Assembly: GCA_004794655.1 (NCBI GenBank)
Contig: SMMW01000511.1
Span: forward strand, 1,665,001-1,729,000
DNA length: 64,000 nt
Direction of reading: 5' to 3'
Source: Marisa cornuarietis
Lineage: Eukaryota > Mollusca > Gastropoda > Architaenioglossa > Ampullariidae
In this document: positions 24,187 through 41,640 of the stretch, in pieces
Layout: every line of letters starts with the position of its first letter
How positions within the stretch are numbered: position 1 is the first letter of the stretch
Notes under the pieces: generated by a model
Told to the model about the DNA's origin: nothing
Databases searched by the model: none
What the model saw: the letters and a program-made list of their open reading frames with translations, nothing else
Position numbers and translations under genes: made by a program

Positions 24187-26303
24187 TCAGTTACTGTCGC
24201 TGTTATCATCACTGTCGCGATGTTCTTCATGTATCACAGAAAGAACGATGGGGAAGTTGTACCTCTCCCGCAGGTTACCCTAGGTAAGACAGGTTAGGAC
24301 CGTGGAGCCGGTGCTCTGGTGGACTTGACTTGGGTGGTAAACCTCTCGTGAAATTCTCTGGCGCACGAACTGACGCATTGGAGCTGAAGAAATGAATAAA
24401 AACAAACATAAAAATGAGAGGTATGCCACAAACAACACCGTCCACATAAGAAAACCCAAATCTTAATTGTAATAATCTGTATTTCTCACGGCTACGTTGT
24501 CAAGGATACAGCAATGGGACAAGTGGGACCATAATATTAACTGGCTGTATCCCTGAACAAACAAGAGGTGGGGGGGTGGTCTCTTTGTACATGGTGATGT
24601 TTGTAGGTCAAGATGTTCTAGAAGCTAGGAGGAAGAGGATTTTGTGAATACAACCTGGTACAACGATCAGCCCAGGCTTGTAAAGTTGTCCATTGTAGTA
24701 GAGCTTTAAGAAAGGGGAAAATAGGATAGCGGCATCTTTAATGACTGCCTGGATGTGTTTCCAACACAGGAGCACCGACATGAAAATAGTCAGGTAAACA
24801 TGAGAAGCTTTCTGACAGGAAACGAACGGTTGCAGCCAATCACGAGCTGCCTACCACAGTCAGGGGACGTAAACCAAAATCAAGGTGAGCAGTGACTGTG
24901 AGCTCTACTCTCCCTTCTCCAACACAAATAAACTTTTTTTTATACCTCTTCTCGGATTGAGCCGAAGATCATCGGATGGAGGAATAATATGATGCGGGTA
25001 CACATTGGCGCGGCACTCATAACACGTGCGTGTTGTTTCGTTCATCATCCCTTGCGTCCTGAGAATAAAAACCATCATCATCGTCGTCGTTGTCACTTTT
25101 CCTCAGCACCTTCTTCAAGAATTTAATGAGATAAGTGCCCTATACAAGTTAGCTAGCATTGTATTATAGCAGGATGAGAAGACTTACCATAAGCACACGC
25201 ATTTATCTATTGTAACGGGTACGACTTGTAACAGAGTTTTGTCTCGTAGTTTTCCACTGGGTGATGGCTTTTATTGAAGATTGGAGCGATCGGGATTGGG
25301 TCCCTTGTTTGCCTTTTTTTACCGCTGAATCTTGTTATCGCTGTTTTCTATAGTTTTATTTTTCATGTTTGATGTGGTGATGACTTTTTCAAAGAATTAT
25401 CTGAGTGTAGAAAGTATAAAACGCACCCTTCATAGTGTAATATCAATGCTACCCATGAGACACCGGACTTGCTTTCGTCGGCCATCACTACTGAGAGTGA
25501 AACACTCGTGTGATATCTTTCTGGGTGCTCGGTAGTGCAGTGGGTAAAACAGTGGGTTCAGGTCTCGTCTCGGGGCACTCACCTTATATGAGACCTGTTT
25601 GCAGGATGGGTCATCGGAGGTTTTCTCCGGGTACTCCCTTCCCTCTATTTCCCCTCATAAGGCTAAATCACCTGTAGGTGGAAGCACTTTCCCGCTAAAG
25701 CAAACAAGAAACCTTATCTTTCTTTTTTTTTATTGGTGCCACGGGTGTGATAACAGAAATCATAGCCTGGTCTTTGATTTTAGCAATACATGATCTCTTC
25801 CCATAAAGAGCTTTGAAAACTGTCTGTTCGTTCTGTTCGCTTTCTTTTTTTCATATCGTCTTCCTGCCATGATACTAACTCTCCGTTACTCTCATATAGT
25901 CTGTCGTATTAAGTCATGAGATTCAGTCAAGAACTTTCATGTAGCTTTACTCGGTGAAGACATGTGTGTGGATGATGGCAGTTGACTTTGGGAACGCATT
26001 TGCCAGTATTTATAAGGCAAGTAATGAAAAGTGTTAGATAAGTGTCTCGACCGTTTTATTGAAGTAAACATTTGTAGGTTATGGTATTCAATTAGGGGCA
26101 CAAAATGAGCATGGTTTACACTATGAATAGAAGTAAGAATTAAGACAGTCGCAATCAGAATGTTTTACAGACTAGAAAAAGAAGACTAGTCTCAGTTATA
26201 ATGTATCCCAAAGACCAGTCTCGGTTATACTGTATCCCAACCGGCTGTTTAAGGTCTCACAAGTCCCCTTCCAAATGTAAATACAGTATAGAAAAATAAT
26301 ATG

Positions 26304-26338
<35 letters not shown>

Positions 26339-28980
26339 TACAGAAATATAGAGTAAGCACAGCTTCATGTACAAAAGTAAATATAGAATAAAGTAGAGTA
26401 AGCACAGCTTTATGTACAACAAGAGCGTGCAACCAAAGATGTGAACACAAGACATGAGCTGGACTCACCTAAAGGAGTTGCCGCAGTCGCACAGAAACAG
26501 AGCCAAACCCCATTCCTTATCCCGGGGTACCGGGTCATACTTGACTTTGCACCGATCACACTTAGACACCTGCAATGAAATGTCAGCAATGTGTCAGATC
26601 TCACAGACACCCTTGACACCTAGTCACCTCCCTGCAGCCAAATGTCAGCACTGTGTCAAACCTGACATACACCCCTGACACTTGCCCTCCTCATTGCAGC
26701 GAATTATGTCAAACTTGACACCTCCATGACACTTAGACACTTGCAGTGACAATTCAGTTCCGTGTAAAGTGTAATGAAGCCTCTATGACACTTAAATGTC
26801 TGTGTGAAATGTCAGTATTGTGACAGCTGTGACATCTGATACCACTTAGACACACCTGCAATGAACTGTAAGCACTGCGACAATCTGACATTCCCCCCAT
26901 TTAGACATCAATGTTGGTTTTCAAGTGAGACACTGAAAGAAGTTTTCATGTGAGACACTGAAAGAAGTTTTCACGTGAGACACTGAAAGAAGTTTTCATG
27001 TGAGACATTGGGAGAAGTTTTCATGTGAGACATTGAAAGAAATTTTCACGTGAGACATTGAAAGAAGTTTTCATGTGAGACATTGGGAGAAGTTTTTATG
27101 TGAGACATTCAGAGAAGTCGCCGGTCAAATTCACTGTGTGTGCGGACATGTTAGTGCCTGTCACCCACACAGTGAAGGTTGGCTGTCCAGGGTTCAGATC
27201 TCATCTCGGGCACGCTGTTCTTTCTCTGCATGAGGCATCTGTTTACAGGGCTGGCTGCTTTGCTGTAATAAAACTTTAACTGCTGGCTAGGCGTAAACAT
27301 CAGTTCCTTCCCTTAGTTAACAGTGGTATGAAAAGTCGACTTGCTCCTTGATCAGGACATCCAGAAAAAAGAAATTAACATTAAATCAAGCCTGACACGG
27401 CGTCTTTTACATCTGGAAGAGGAGGTAGAAATTGTTATTTTGGGTCGAGCCAGCAACTAAGGTTATATCGTGGGAAGCAGCCAGCCCTGTAAACAGATGC
27501 CACATAAAAAAAGAACAGACTTCCCGAGACGAGATCTGAACCCGGTGACAGGCACTAACCATTCTTACCTTTGTCGTGGAAGGTGTGCTACAGTGTGTAG
27601 CTGCTGTACAGATATGCATGCTACTCACATCTGTAAGATGTGTACTTACCACCTCACGGAACAAAATACATATTATTGTTAGTGACACTTCTTGAAACAA
27701 AAGTCTGAAAGAAAGCTTATTGCGAGTAACTTGAGCCTTGAGAGCAGGCAAACTGTCATCTGTTACCTGAGGAGACAAAACTAATGGCGGGCACCGTAAA
27801 AATTACCCACCCGTATAGCTACTTGATTTATCAGGGAAGATAACAGGTGGTAGAAAAAAAAGAGTCGGACTCTGATTTGTACATGCCGTGTAGACAAGGT
27901 GACTCACTTACAGTTCACTTTCCCACCTTAACTTGATTTATTAAGGAAACAGACTTTACCCTTTGTGTTCTGGACAAAGTATAGGTGAAGGGACGGTATG
28001 GAGTCTGAAGGTGTGACTGACGAAAGGAACTTTGATAATATTCACAGATTATCTTGGACTCGTCGAGATGTGGAGTGAAGGATGACACTGAGCAAAGACT
28101 TTGTCAAGATCATTAAGCCAGAGGAGGATCGACAGTATGATTCCTTGTCAGTGTTTCTTGCATTATCAGTGCAGAAGATAGGAGATATTTTTCTGTACCT
28201 CTTTATATTGTGGGACTTTTCGCCACCAATATCTGGTGCAGTGTCCGCATGCAAAGAGACGAGTGGAGGTACTTATGCCGTTGGTCAGTTCTTGGTGCAC
28301 GCGCGCAGCACTGATTTCCCGCAGCTCCCTCAGATCCTGCAACATTCTGTTCACTGAGCTGGCATTTGTTGTCGTGTTTGAGGCTACAAACTATCTCAAC
28401 AGTATGAAAATGAGTTTGTTTTACGCACTAGCTGCACTTACCTCTCTCTGACCAAGAATGAAATTTGTCACTTCATCTGGATTCCCTTAACAGATGAGAA
28501 AATACATTGTAGTAACACATCAAAGAACAACAACCTCAAAAGAACATAAGCACTGGCTTGATCATCAAGACTTCACAAAAGCTACCAACAGTTGATATAA
28601 TATGAGCTGAACCCAAACTTGAAGAAACACATGTAAACGTAGGAATACAAACGCACATAAACGCGTACGTTCATATCGATACACATACATAAACACATAA
28701 AATAAACACACACAGACTCAAACATATTCACACACTCATGTGTTGTGTGTTAATTTCACTTATTTTTTGCATAAAAATTTGCGACAATTACGGGAGTAAA
28801 TCTCGAAAGGGCACAAGGTTGCTCGCGACCTCGTCTGTCTCACTGAAATAATGAAACATATTGTGGAAAATCCTTTGTGGTTTAACAAACATTATCTTTT
28901 CTTGGTTTAGCTGTTGATGCAGATAACAACAAACTGTGGACCATCGTCAGAAGATAACTTTTTTAGCCGATAAATCTTTG

Positions 28981-29017
<37 letters not shown>

Positions 29018-29062
29018 TATATATATTTTTTCTCTCTCGAGCTCGCTCACACACACACACAC

Positions 29063-29127
<65 letters not shown>

Positions 29128-29916
29128 CTAAAGTTACTGTTAAGATTACCAGTCAGCACAAAGATTGCAGCTTCTTCTACTCGCCCTTTGGCTGCTATCA
29201 GCTCCCGCGCTTCCTCAAACGAAAAGCGGCCGCGGAACAACAACTGCAGCTTCTGCGCCTGCAAGGTCAGTCAGTCAGTCACGTGACACCCCCTTTCGTA
29301 AGTGCTGAGGATGCTTTCACTCACACACTCACTCATTCACTGTCCCTTACTGGCTCACACGCACGCACGTACCCACGCACTTACACAAATCACGACACAT
29401 AGACGAGTTGGGGGAGGGAGGGAGAGAATATGGGAAAGAAAGATAAATAGTGAAAAGTATGAAGTTGTCTTTGTTTTAAGCGACACACGAACTCGTGAAG
29501 TGCATCAGAAACGAAAGTACACATCTTTACCGAAGAGGAAGAACAAAACTAATCAAGTATACTAACAGGTGTGAGAGACTGAAAAAAGTTACAAACTTCT
29601 GAAAAGGATTGATCCTCCACGTTGCCTGCCTTCATTAGCAGTTGAATTTCAAACTAAATGCGGTTTAAGCGAGAGTTTGACAAACACCTGCAGTGAGGTC
29701 AGGCGACCCAAGTAACAAGACTAAAGATATCAAATAAAACAATCTAGTATCGGGTGTAACTATTAATAATAACTATGGACACATATAACACGACAGCCAC
29801 CCGACACACTCGTACACATCGTCCACACCACAGGGTGAATACTCGGTTGCTACACCAGAGAAAAGAATTCACCAGCGACCTACCTGTCGCCTGGTGTCAT
29901 CAGGTGCCGTGGCCAT
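24187..29916 (-). CDS. SHFL-B: Shiftless-family gene, 7 exons, premature stop in exon 7
   Basis: Exons (minus strand): 29916-29884, 29258-29150, 28485-28442, 28336-28199, 26569-26469, 25058-24946, 24383-24187. Phases equal those of SHFL-A and SHFL-C, and all splice sites are GT-AG. The product has the same layout: [18 protein letters not shown] helix, [33 protein letters not shown] and [11 protein letters not shown]. The exon-7 codon that is CAG (Gln) in A and C is TAG here (24282-24280), so translation would stop after 213 aa. Another 31 codons follow in frame to the ancestral TGA and remain well conserved ([10 protein letters not shown]), so the mutation looks recent. Alternatives are a working truncated protein, a polymorphism, a sequencing error, or a young pseudogene. 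The lost part is the acidic C-terminal tail. Confidence 0.85.
25024..25105. repeat. Trinucleotide run at the exon-6 acceptor of SHFL-B
   Basis: ATCATCATCGTCGTCGTTG lies about 17 nt upstream (minus strand) of the exon-6 acceptor TTTTTATTCTCAG. It is the short counterpart of the runs in SHFL-A and SHFL-C. Confidence 0.6.
25524..25712 (+). mobile_element. SINE family A copy in SHFL-B intron 5
   Basis: The head GGTGCTCGGTAGTGCAGTGG and box-B-like GGGTTCAGGTCTCG are followed by GAGACCTGTTTGCAGGATGG. The tail has TTTTCTCCGGGTACTCCC, CCCCTCATAAGGC and GGTGGAAGCACTTTCCCGC. It is directly followed by a block (25740-25823) that also occurs at 22862-22946. Confidence 0.65.
26315..26338. repeat. (TA)n-(GA)n microsatellite in SHFL-B intron 5
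   Basis: A short TATATA run leads into an AGAGAG run. Confidence 0.8.
26560..26900. repeat. Degenerate tandem copies of the exon-5 splice acceptor of SHFL-B
   Basis: The plus-strand junction CACTTAGACACCTGCAATGA (exon-5 start plus acceptor) recurs in decayed form near 26625, 26690, 26728 and, nearly exact, near 26852. The copies are separated by AATGTCAGCACTGTGTCA-type spacers, giving units of about 55-65 bp. Weaker traces follow exon 5 in SHFL-A and SHFL-C as well. Confidence 0.65.
26920..27118. repeat. 25-bp minisatellite in SHFL-B intron 4
   Basis: About eight units of GTGAGACACTGAAAGAAG plus TTTTCAT. CACGTGAGAC variants appear in some units. Confidence 0.85.
27135..27320 (+). mobile_element. 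SINE family A copy in SHFL-B intron 4
   Basis: It carries GTGCCTGTCACCCACACAGTGAAGG, GGGTTCAGATCTCATCTCGGG and TTACAGGGCTGGCTGC, closely matching the copy at 2972. The tRNA head is shortened. Confidence 0.75.
27437..27562 (-). mobile_element. SINE family A, antisense copy in SHFL-B intron 4
   Basis: The minus-strand sequence has GGTTAGTGCCTGTCACCGGG, TTCAGATCTCGTCTCGGG and TTTACAGGGCTGGCTGC. It faces the copy at 27135, so the two could form an intronic hairpin. Confidence 0.7.
28981..29132. repeat. Two (CA)n runs in SHFL-B intron 2 near exon 2
   Basis: CA runs at about 28981-29014 and 29048-29115 end in a TATATA run 20-30 nt from the exon-2 donor. This is the positional counterpart of the SHFL-A microsatellite. 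Confidence 0.9.
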
Positions 29917-29929
29917 TTTGAAGTCTGCT

Positions 29930-30727
29930 CATCCAGAAAAGGAAAACAACGATACAGTGAGTTATCTTCCTTTGGTAGGCGTCAACCTCCCCACCCCCAC
30001 CTTTTACAGTTTTTACCATCACTAATGACGATAAGATTAATCAACCGACCAACGAATTAACCGGGGTGCTTCAAGATTGTCAGGTACTGAAAACGATGGA
30101 CACATTAGTAAATGAAATTGCAAACATCATGATAAAAAGTGCGATCAGGTTTAGTTTCTACCTCACGCTAACGCTCAAAAAATTCCACGCCTGTGGAAAC
30201 AAAAACTAAAATATTCAACAGAAATCTTGGTTGAACTTTGTCTGTCAAGAGAAACAAAGACAAAGCTTTGCAGTTTCTCGCCCGGCAAAAGAATCAAAAA
30301 CGTAGGACAAAAACAGTATGTGAAGAAATGAGAAAACAAATCAAAACACACTGACAGAGGTGGTGAAGGACGAATGAAGACAATGACCCAAAATCCGTTT
30401 TTGCAATGTAGTGAACAGCTGTGGATAAAACACAATGATACTAAGTACTCCAAGCTGATAAGCTGATAGTCAAAAAGTATACAAATCGATTCTTTTATCC
30501 CGATTTGAATTATACCAAGCCTTTTTCTACAGGTCTAATAGTTATCAAGTTATGCGTTTTTTTAATATTTTAATTTCCGGGTAATTTTACACTAGAAACT
30601 GAATAAAATGCTGATATTGAAAGTTCAGTACGCAAATAATTAGGAACAAACACTTCAAAACTATTATCTCGCAACACTACCTAACACAATGAGCTGATAT
30701 AATTTTTAAGGACACTCAAGTACTAAC
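29930..30727. other. Spacer between SHFL-B and SHFL-C, no gene recognised
   Basis: AT-rich sequence upstream of SHFL-B. No exon or known repeat was identified. The SHFL-B promoter should lie near its proximal end. Confidence 0.5.
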
Positions 30728-30737
30728 AAATATTAGT

Positions 30738-31005
30738 GAGTGGGGAAGCGGATGGCCGAGTGGTTAGATCGCTGGCGTCCGAACCGGGAGCGCGCTGGTT
30801 CAATTCCCGATAAGCGCAGCAAACTTCCCCCAGTCGACCCAGCTGACGGGAATGGGTACCTGACTCCTTAGAGGGTTGGGGAAGGTAAGGCAGCGAGGGA
30901 GAGGAGATTGGCACCACCCTCATGTAAAAGCTAGCCCCGAGAAAAGTGGGGTCTCTAACACCTCACTCGAAAAAGGTTATGGGATGACCTTTACCTTTAC
31001 CTTTT
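30738..31005 (+). mobile_element. tRNA-derived SINE (second family) with (CCTTTA)n tail
   Basis: The head has an A box (ATGGCCGAGTGGTTAGAT) and a B box (GGTTCAATTCC) at tRNA spacing. The body continues through GTCGACCCAGCTGACGGG and GAAAAGTGGGGTCTC to a CCTTTA-repeat tail. It is bracketed by the perfect 10-bp target duplication AAATATTAGT (30728-30737, 31006-31015). It is not a functional tRNA gene. Confidence 0.85.
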
Positions 31006-31228
31006 AAATATTAGTAATAACTTTTCAAAATTAGTATCTCTGGCATATGTCACTCTCGGAACCACAACAGGTATTTATGTAAACATCAAAAAAAAATCGT
31101 TTAAAATGGAGCAACTAAGGTTCTAATTAAACTACAGAAATGGTTGTGGCGTCAATCTATTCGGCTTCCTGAACTCTTTTCAGCAAATGTGTTTATTCTG
31201 GAAGAGAGAAGGATGAAAGAGAGACAGA

Positions 31229-32375
31229 CAGTGGCGTAGCTGGGGTAGTTGCTGCATGGTGCGGATCTGCTATTGATGCCCCCAATATTATAATAATAAA
31301 ACAAATTTGAAAGCAAACATTTAATTTTGTCATTAATAATGTTAACCTGTAAGTTATATTACAAGCAGATAATCGTGAACGTTTTTAACCTACAGACTAC
31401 AGACACACTTTACGAGCCTTTTGACTAGCGAAACTATTAATCACTTTATCAGAATCAATCCTATTGACAAAATGGCAAGATTTGTCAATCGTAAATAAAT
31501 TACTCATTGTGGATCGCACATAGTTCTTGATCAACTAGGAGAAGCTTCTTTCGCAGGTAGCGATGCTGACTCCAATAGTTAGGAAAATAAGAAGCATGAT
31601 GACAATGTTGGGAACGGAATCAATTCAAAAATTCAGAAGGACCTTGTTCTTTGATGGCTGCCTTTTCTGAAGAAGCATCAACAAACCTTTGAAGTCGCTT
31701 CCGTTCAAGAATGAACTCAGTCGATGTCGTCAGGACCATGCTGGAGATTGATGTCGAAGTTGGCGTCCAACAGTTGCGAAGGAGAGAGAAATTCATATTT
31801 TTCTGCAACTTCGTTAAGCTGTTCAAATCTACTTGTTATTTCCTGGACGACTCTGTCCGTCGAAGAACAGATTTCTCTCAAAGTTTATTCTTGACCAAGA
31901 GACAAGCATCAGCACTTTCTTCTCAGAGATTGCTTTTTCTTTCCAGACGAATATGTCTTACTGGCTCCGTGGTGATACCAAGCTCCAAGCACATGCTTTC
32001 AGCAAAGTTTTCACTGGTATCGGCGATTCTGTCTCTACTGTCGGTCAGAAAAGTTTCAGGGCTTTCATTTTGAGAGTGCAGTCCCGGATGGAAAGTCCTT
32101 TTTTTTACTGAAGGTAACCTTTGTGCGTCACTAATTTCGATCAAAACTGGTGCCAGGGGGCGCTTACTGTGATGTCTTCGATAGAAAATAGTAGTCAGGC
32201 ACTAAAATGTGCACATAGGCGGTTCTGCACTCTTTTCTTGCCAAAAGGACTGTAGTAAACGAAAGTAAAACAAAAACAACAACAAATGTGATGAATTTAA
32301 TGCCCCTTACCCCAAAAAATTTGCTTGAAGCCAGATTTGGTCCGCACTTACCGCACCACCCTTGCTAAGCTACTG
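31229..32375. mobile_element. hAT-like DNA transposon, degraded
   Basis: The left end is CAGTGGCGTAGCTGGGGTAG. The right end, read in reverse, is CAGTAGCTTAGCAAGGGTGG. Both then carry a GTGCGGA block. The flanks GAGACAGA (31221-31228) and GAGAAATA (32376-32383) agree at six of eight positions, as expected for an aged 8-bp hAT target duplication. The interior has a broken minus-strand frame (about 32144-31620). Confidence 0.65.
31620..32144 (-). pseudogene. Decayed frame inside the hAT-like element
   Basis: Minus-strand frames interrupted by stops encode LELGITTEPVRHIRLERK and, further on, FILERKRLQRFVDAS. These look like remnants of one transposase frame rather than chance. No catalytic motif can be seen, and assignment to the hAT transposase rests on the flanking inverted repeats. 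Confidence 0.4.
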
Positions 32376-32383
32376 GAGAAATA

Positions 32384-33059
32384 TAAGGAGGAAGAGAAAT
32401 ATTACGAGTATTTGACATTATGTTTTTTTTTTCGTGTGATTTTTATAATGTTCTCTATGCCCTTTAAGGTAGCACTCAATAAAGTATTTTGAATCATAAA
32501 TCTTGTTAAAAATCCTGCAGTTTTTACTCAACTGCTGACATCCGTTGTAACGAATAAGAGAAGAGAATTCGTCCGTAAGACAGAAAAACACATTTATCTC
32601 CCTTTACCCTGCGAGCACATCTCAAGTCACTGAGTGGAGTCATAATTAATCCCAGTCTCTTTAATTACAGTCTAGACAAATAGAGTCTGGTTAGAGAGAA
32701 CAAATAATGCTGCTGGTTGTACCGCCAGTAAAATAGTCAGGTCCTGACACCTTTCTGAGAGTCAGGTTACCTTTGAAAACAGATTTTTAATAAACTCACT
32801 GAAGTCTGCGAAGGTGTTTTGTTTGTTTTATTTGCTTTGTTTCTTTCTACTTGCCTGCTTATTTTAGACTTATTGTTTAAGTCTGATTTTTGTAATTTAA
32901 AAAATTAACTGTTTAATATTTGATTTTTTTGGTGTTCGTGTGATAATTTTGACTGACGTGGTTTATTATTTGATTTTTGTACTTTTTTTTATCATGTTCG
33001 TTCATCGGTTCCTTTCTTGCAAGTTATCACGCCATTCTTTTGTCTCCTCTTTGCCTGAC
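32384..33059. other. Spacer downstream of SHFL-C, no gene recognised
   Basis: AT-rich, with T-rich patches near 32820-32990. No coding signal. Confidence 0.5.
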
Positions 33060-33065
33060 TTTATT
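33060..33065 (-). promoter_or_regulatory. Polyadenylation signal of SHFL-C
   Basis: AATAAA on the minus strand, 174 nt past the SHFL-C stop. Confidence 0.6.
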
Positions 33066-33238
33066 CAGAGGCTTTAAAAAAATTCAAAAAATAAACATTA
33101 TGCTTCAACTCTGAAACAGCGATATCCCCTTAACATGAGGGGATGAAGTCGGGAGGTAACAGACCCACAACCTGAGGTTGCTAGGCAACGGAATGGCACT
33201 GTGAAAGGCTGTATGACCTGAGGTTTGCGAGGACTCCA

Positions 33239-39004
<5,766 letters not shown>

Positions 39005-39026
39005 TTTTAAAGTCGGCGCGATTATC
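39005..39026 (-). promoter_or_regulatory. Conserved 5' element of SHFL-C
   Basis: The minus strand reads GATAATCGCGCCGACTTTAA just before the start codon, matching SHFL-A at nearly every position. Confidence 0.4.
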
Positions 39027-41440
39027 TTTATCGACTAGAGGACGTCAGCGTGGGTTCTCTTCCCCTGCTGCTTTCCTCAGGAAGTACTGGAGAGTTGTCT
39101 GCCGCTGGTAGGGTTTGAAAATCATCATTAGAATTTATTTTCTCTTCCTCCTTTAAGGCTTTCATGAGACCTGTAAACGAGCAAAGCTCTGTCTTCGCAA
39201 GGTTTTTGAATCGATTGCACCGTGAATGACGCCATTTCTTTCAGCGAAATATTTCAGTTCTGGGGAATAATAATAATAATAGTGAAGAACGACTCGTTCT
39301 CGTGCCACAGTCACGTGGTCTCGCACTATCTCCGTTGTGAGAGTATCAACAGCCTTTTAGACACACGTGTGTTGATGCGTCAGTGTAATGGCATGTGGAT
39401 TTACACTTTGTTGGTCACAGGTTTGAAATCCTTTTTTTTTTCTTTTTAAGAACATTTGAGTTTTTTACGGCGCTGTTATTGTTAGGGTGGATTATGTGAG
39501 TCAGTGTTAGACTTTAAAAGCCAGGTAATTTTTACATTAAATGCATGGGGACAGCCAGACTAAAGTCTCAAAGAAGAAAAAAGAAAAATGCGAATAACGA
39601 CGCATGCGCAGAACACGGAGGATCGACTAAAGATTTCTTTTCGTTTTTTTTTTTTAATATCACGTTTAACACTGCATCAGTTTTCCTGGACAGAAATTCC
39701 CGCTAATGGATTTTCCATAATTCCTAAACTTAAAAAAAACAACTGAATGGCTAAAGATGGGGATGTTTTCGTATAAAGACGAAGGATTTGAGCAACATGC
39801 TTTTCTGTAAATTTGGGGCAGTCGCTGCTGTCTCTCCTCAAACCCAGCCTCTGGATTTTTTAATACAGTTCCTTTCACAGTGTCAGCCAGGCTCATTTAC
39901 TGCGCCGTGGTGTTACATTCACGTGTTGCAGTCACACCCATTGTAAATTAACCAACCATCAGCTTAAGCTCGACAGTCTTGGCCACAGTGTGTGAGCGGC
40001 ACGCAACACTAAACCCTCGGCAACTGGTCTTCCGTCCTCCTAGCCTTGCTCCCGTGTAGACTGCGCACTGATATCATACCTCATAATAATGCAATGACAG
40101 AACCCGACACAGTTTCTTGTAAATAGGTTCCGTGCACAGATTTCAGCCCCTTTTATAGATTAGAAATGTAAAAGTTTCAAGTCTGGTGATCTAACATCTG
40201 TTTCAGATAAAAAGTGAAAGTAAAGGGAGAAAAATATTTGTGGAACTGGCCTTGTGTTATCTTTGTGTAACTGTGGATGTGTGCATGTGAACATTCGTAT
40301 GCGTGTACGTGTGCGCGTACATTTGTTTATATGTGTGTACGTGTGTATATCTGTCAATCTGTTTGCACGTGTGCGCGTATATGCTTGTGTCGGGGCGTAT
40401 GTGGTTGTACGAATGTTATGTATTCGCGCGTTTGTTTGCGCGTGCATATTCGTGTGTGTGTGTGTGTGTGTGTGTGCGTGCGTCCGTGCGTGCGTGTCTG
40501 AGTGCATGAACACTTGAGCATTACAGGATGGAAACGCCAAAAATAGGAATACAATAATATCTCCAAACCACCCGCTAAGCACTTTGCTTAAAAGGCTAAG
40601 AACCTCCAGCGCAGTAATGGCAATAAAGTTTCCATATGGTGCAGTCACCACGGATACAGCATGCCAAGAGGCTCACCATGGCCCTCACAAAGAGCCGTGC
40701 AGATGGTGCAGAGAACCGCAAGAAAACGAACCGACTTCAATGGGAAAGTGGGCGACTTGACTGGCATCGCCGAGACGACCACCGCCCTCAGCTAATTGTT
40801 CGCTGATATGCATTTCACTATCACTGTTTGTAAACACTTCCTTGTTGCTTAGGACCCAGGAGGTACGTACGCACAGAGCTCACACACTACACAACAACAC
40901 AGGTGGTCAATCAACACAAATCCATCAATCAATCAATGGTGAAGTTATACAAGGCCCCAAACACGCACATAATCTCTCTCTCTCTCTCTTTCTGATGTTA
41001 TGAAGAGACCCCATGTAGAATGCTTTGCTATTATTGTCGACTATGGTGTAATGTCAGGACCTGCAATGACAGATGTACAATAACAGCAACAGTCATTCAA
41101 CGAGGTTACCGTGACACTAGCGCTCGTGACCTCTTGACCCTAATTCATGTCATTTGCAAGTCGTGCCTGTAGACAGCCTTACAGCCAGCGTTTACAAGTC
41201 GATAGCTGGTCCATTGTTAGCACTGGAAACCTCGTACAGCTGACACCTTCTTATGCAATTAGTCATTCGCACTCGGACTGAACTGAACATAGGTCATGAA
41301 CTAGGCTCAAGATTTAAAAGATTTCATGAACCTCCTATGTGCGCCTACCGGCTATTACCCGAAGATCGAGGCAGCTGACTGGATGAGAACTAGTTTCAAA
41401 AGAGACCAAGAAGGTATGTTAAAGGAGTAATGGAATAATT
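39027..41440. other. Upstream of SHFL-C, no gene recognised
   Basis: It contains a G/T-rich low-complexity tract with GTGTGCGCGTA-type units (40270-40510), including a (GT)n run near 40457-40475, and a CT run at 40976-40990. No supported exon. Confidence 0.5.
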
Positions 41441-41449
41441 TTCCCAAAT

Positions 41450-41640
41450 GGTAGGGGAATGCTCCGTTCAAGACACTGTTTCCACTCAGATCTGTGTAAA
41501 TATCTCCAGTTCCGTTCTCGATACGCGCGTGCAAGGGTCACCATGCACAGATCGAGGTCAGCAACATAGACGTCACGATTGTACAGAAATATATTTACAA
41601 GGCCTAAGCCATCATCAGAGCTGGGACAACTTGTCAGTTA
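41450..41640 (+). repeat. Dispersed repeat, related to 52380-52560
   Basis: Both copies share the block AGGTCA-GCCAACA, then GACGTCACGATTGTA, and AGAGCTGGGA further on. The family is unknown. Confidence 0.4.

Noticed and set aside
30744..30820. Possible tRNA gene
   Set aside because: A and B boxes are present, but no complete cloverleaf with a paired acceptor stem is apparent. A SINE body, tail and target duplication surround it.
40678..40810. Short frame MALTKSRADGAENRKKTN...
   Set aside because: Only 40-odd codons with no family resemblance and no splice partners seen.
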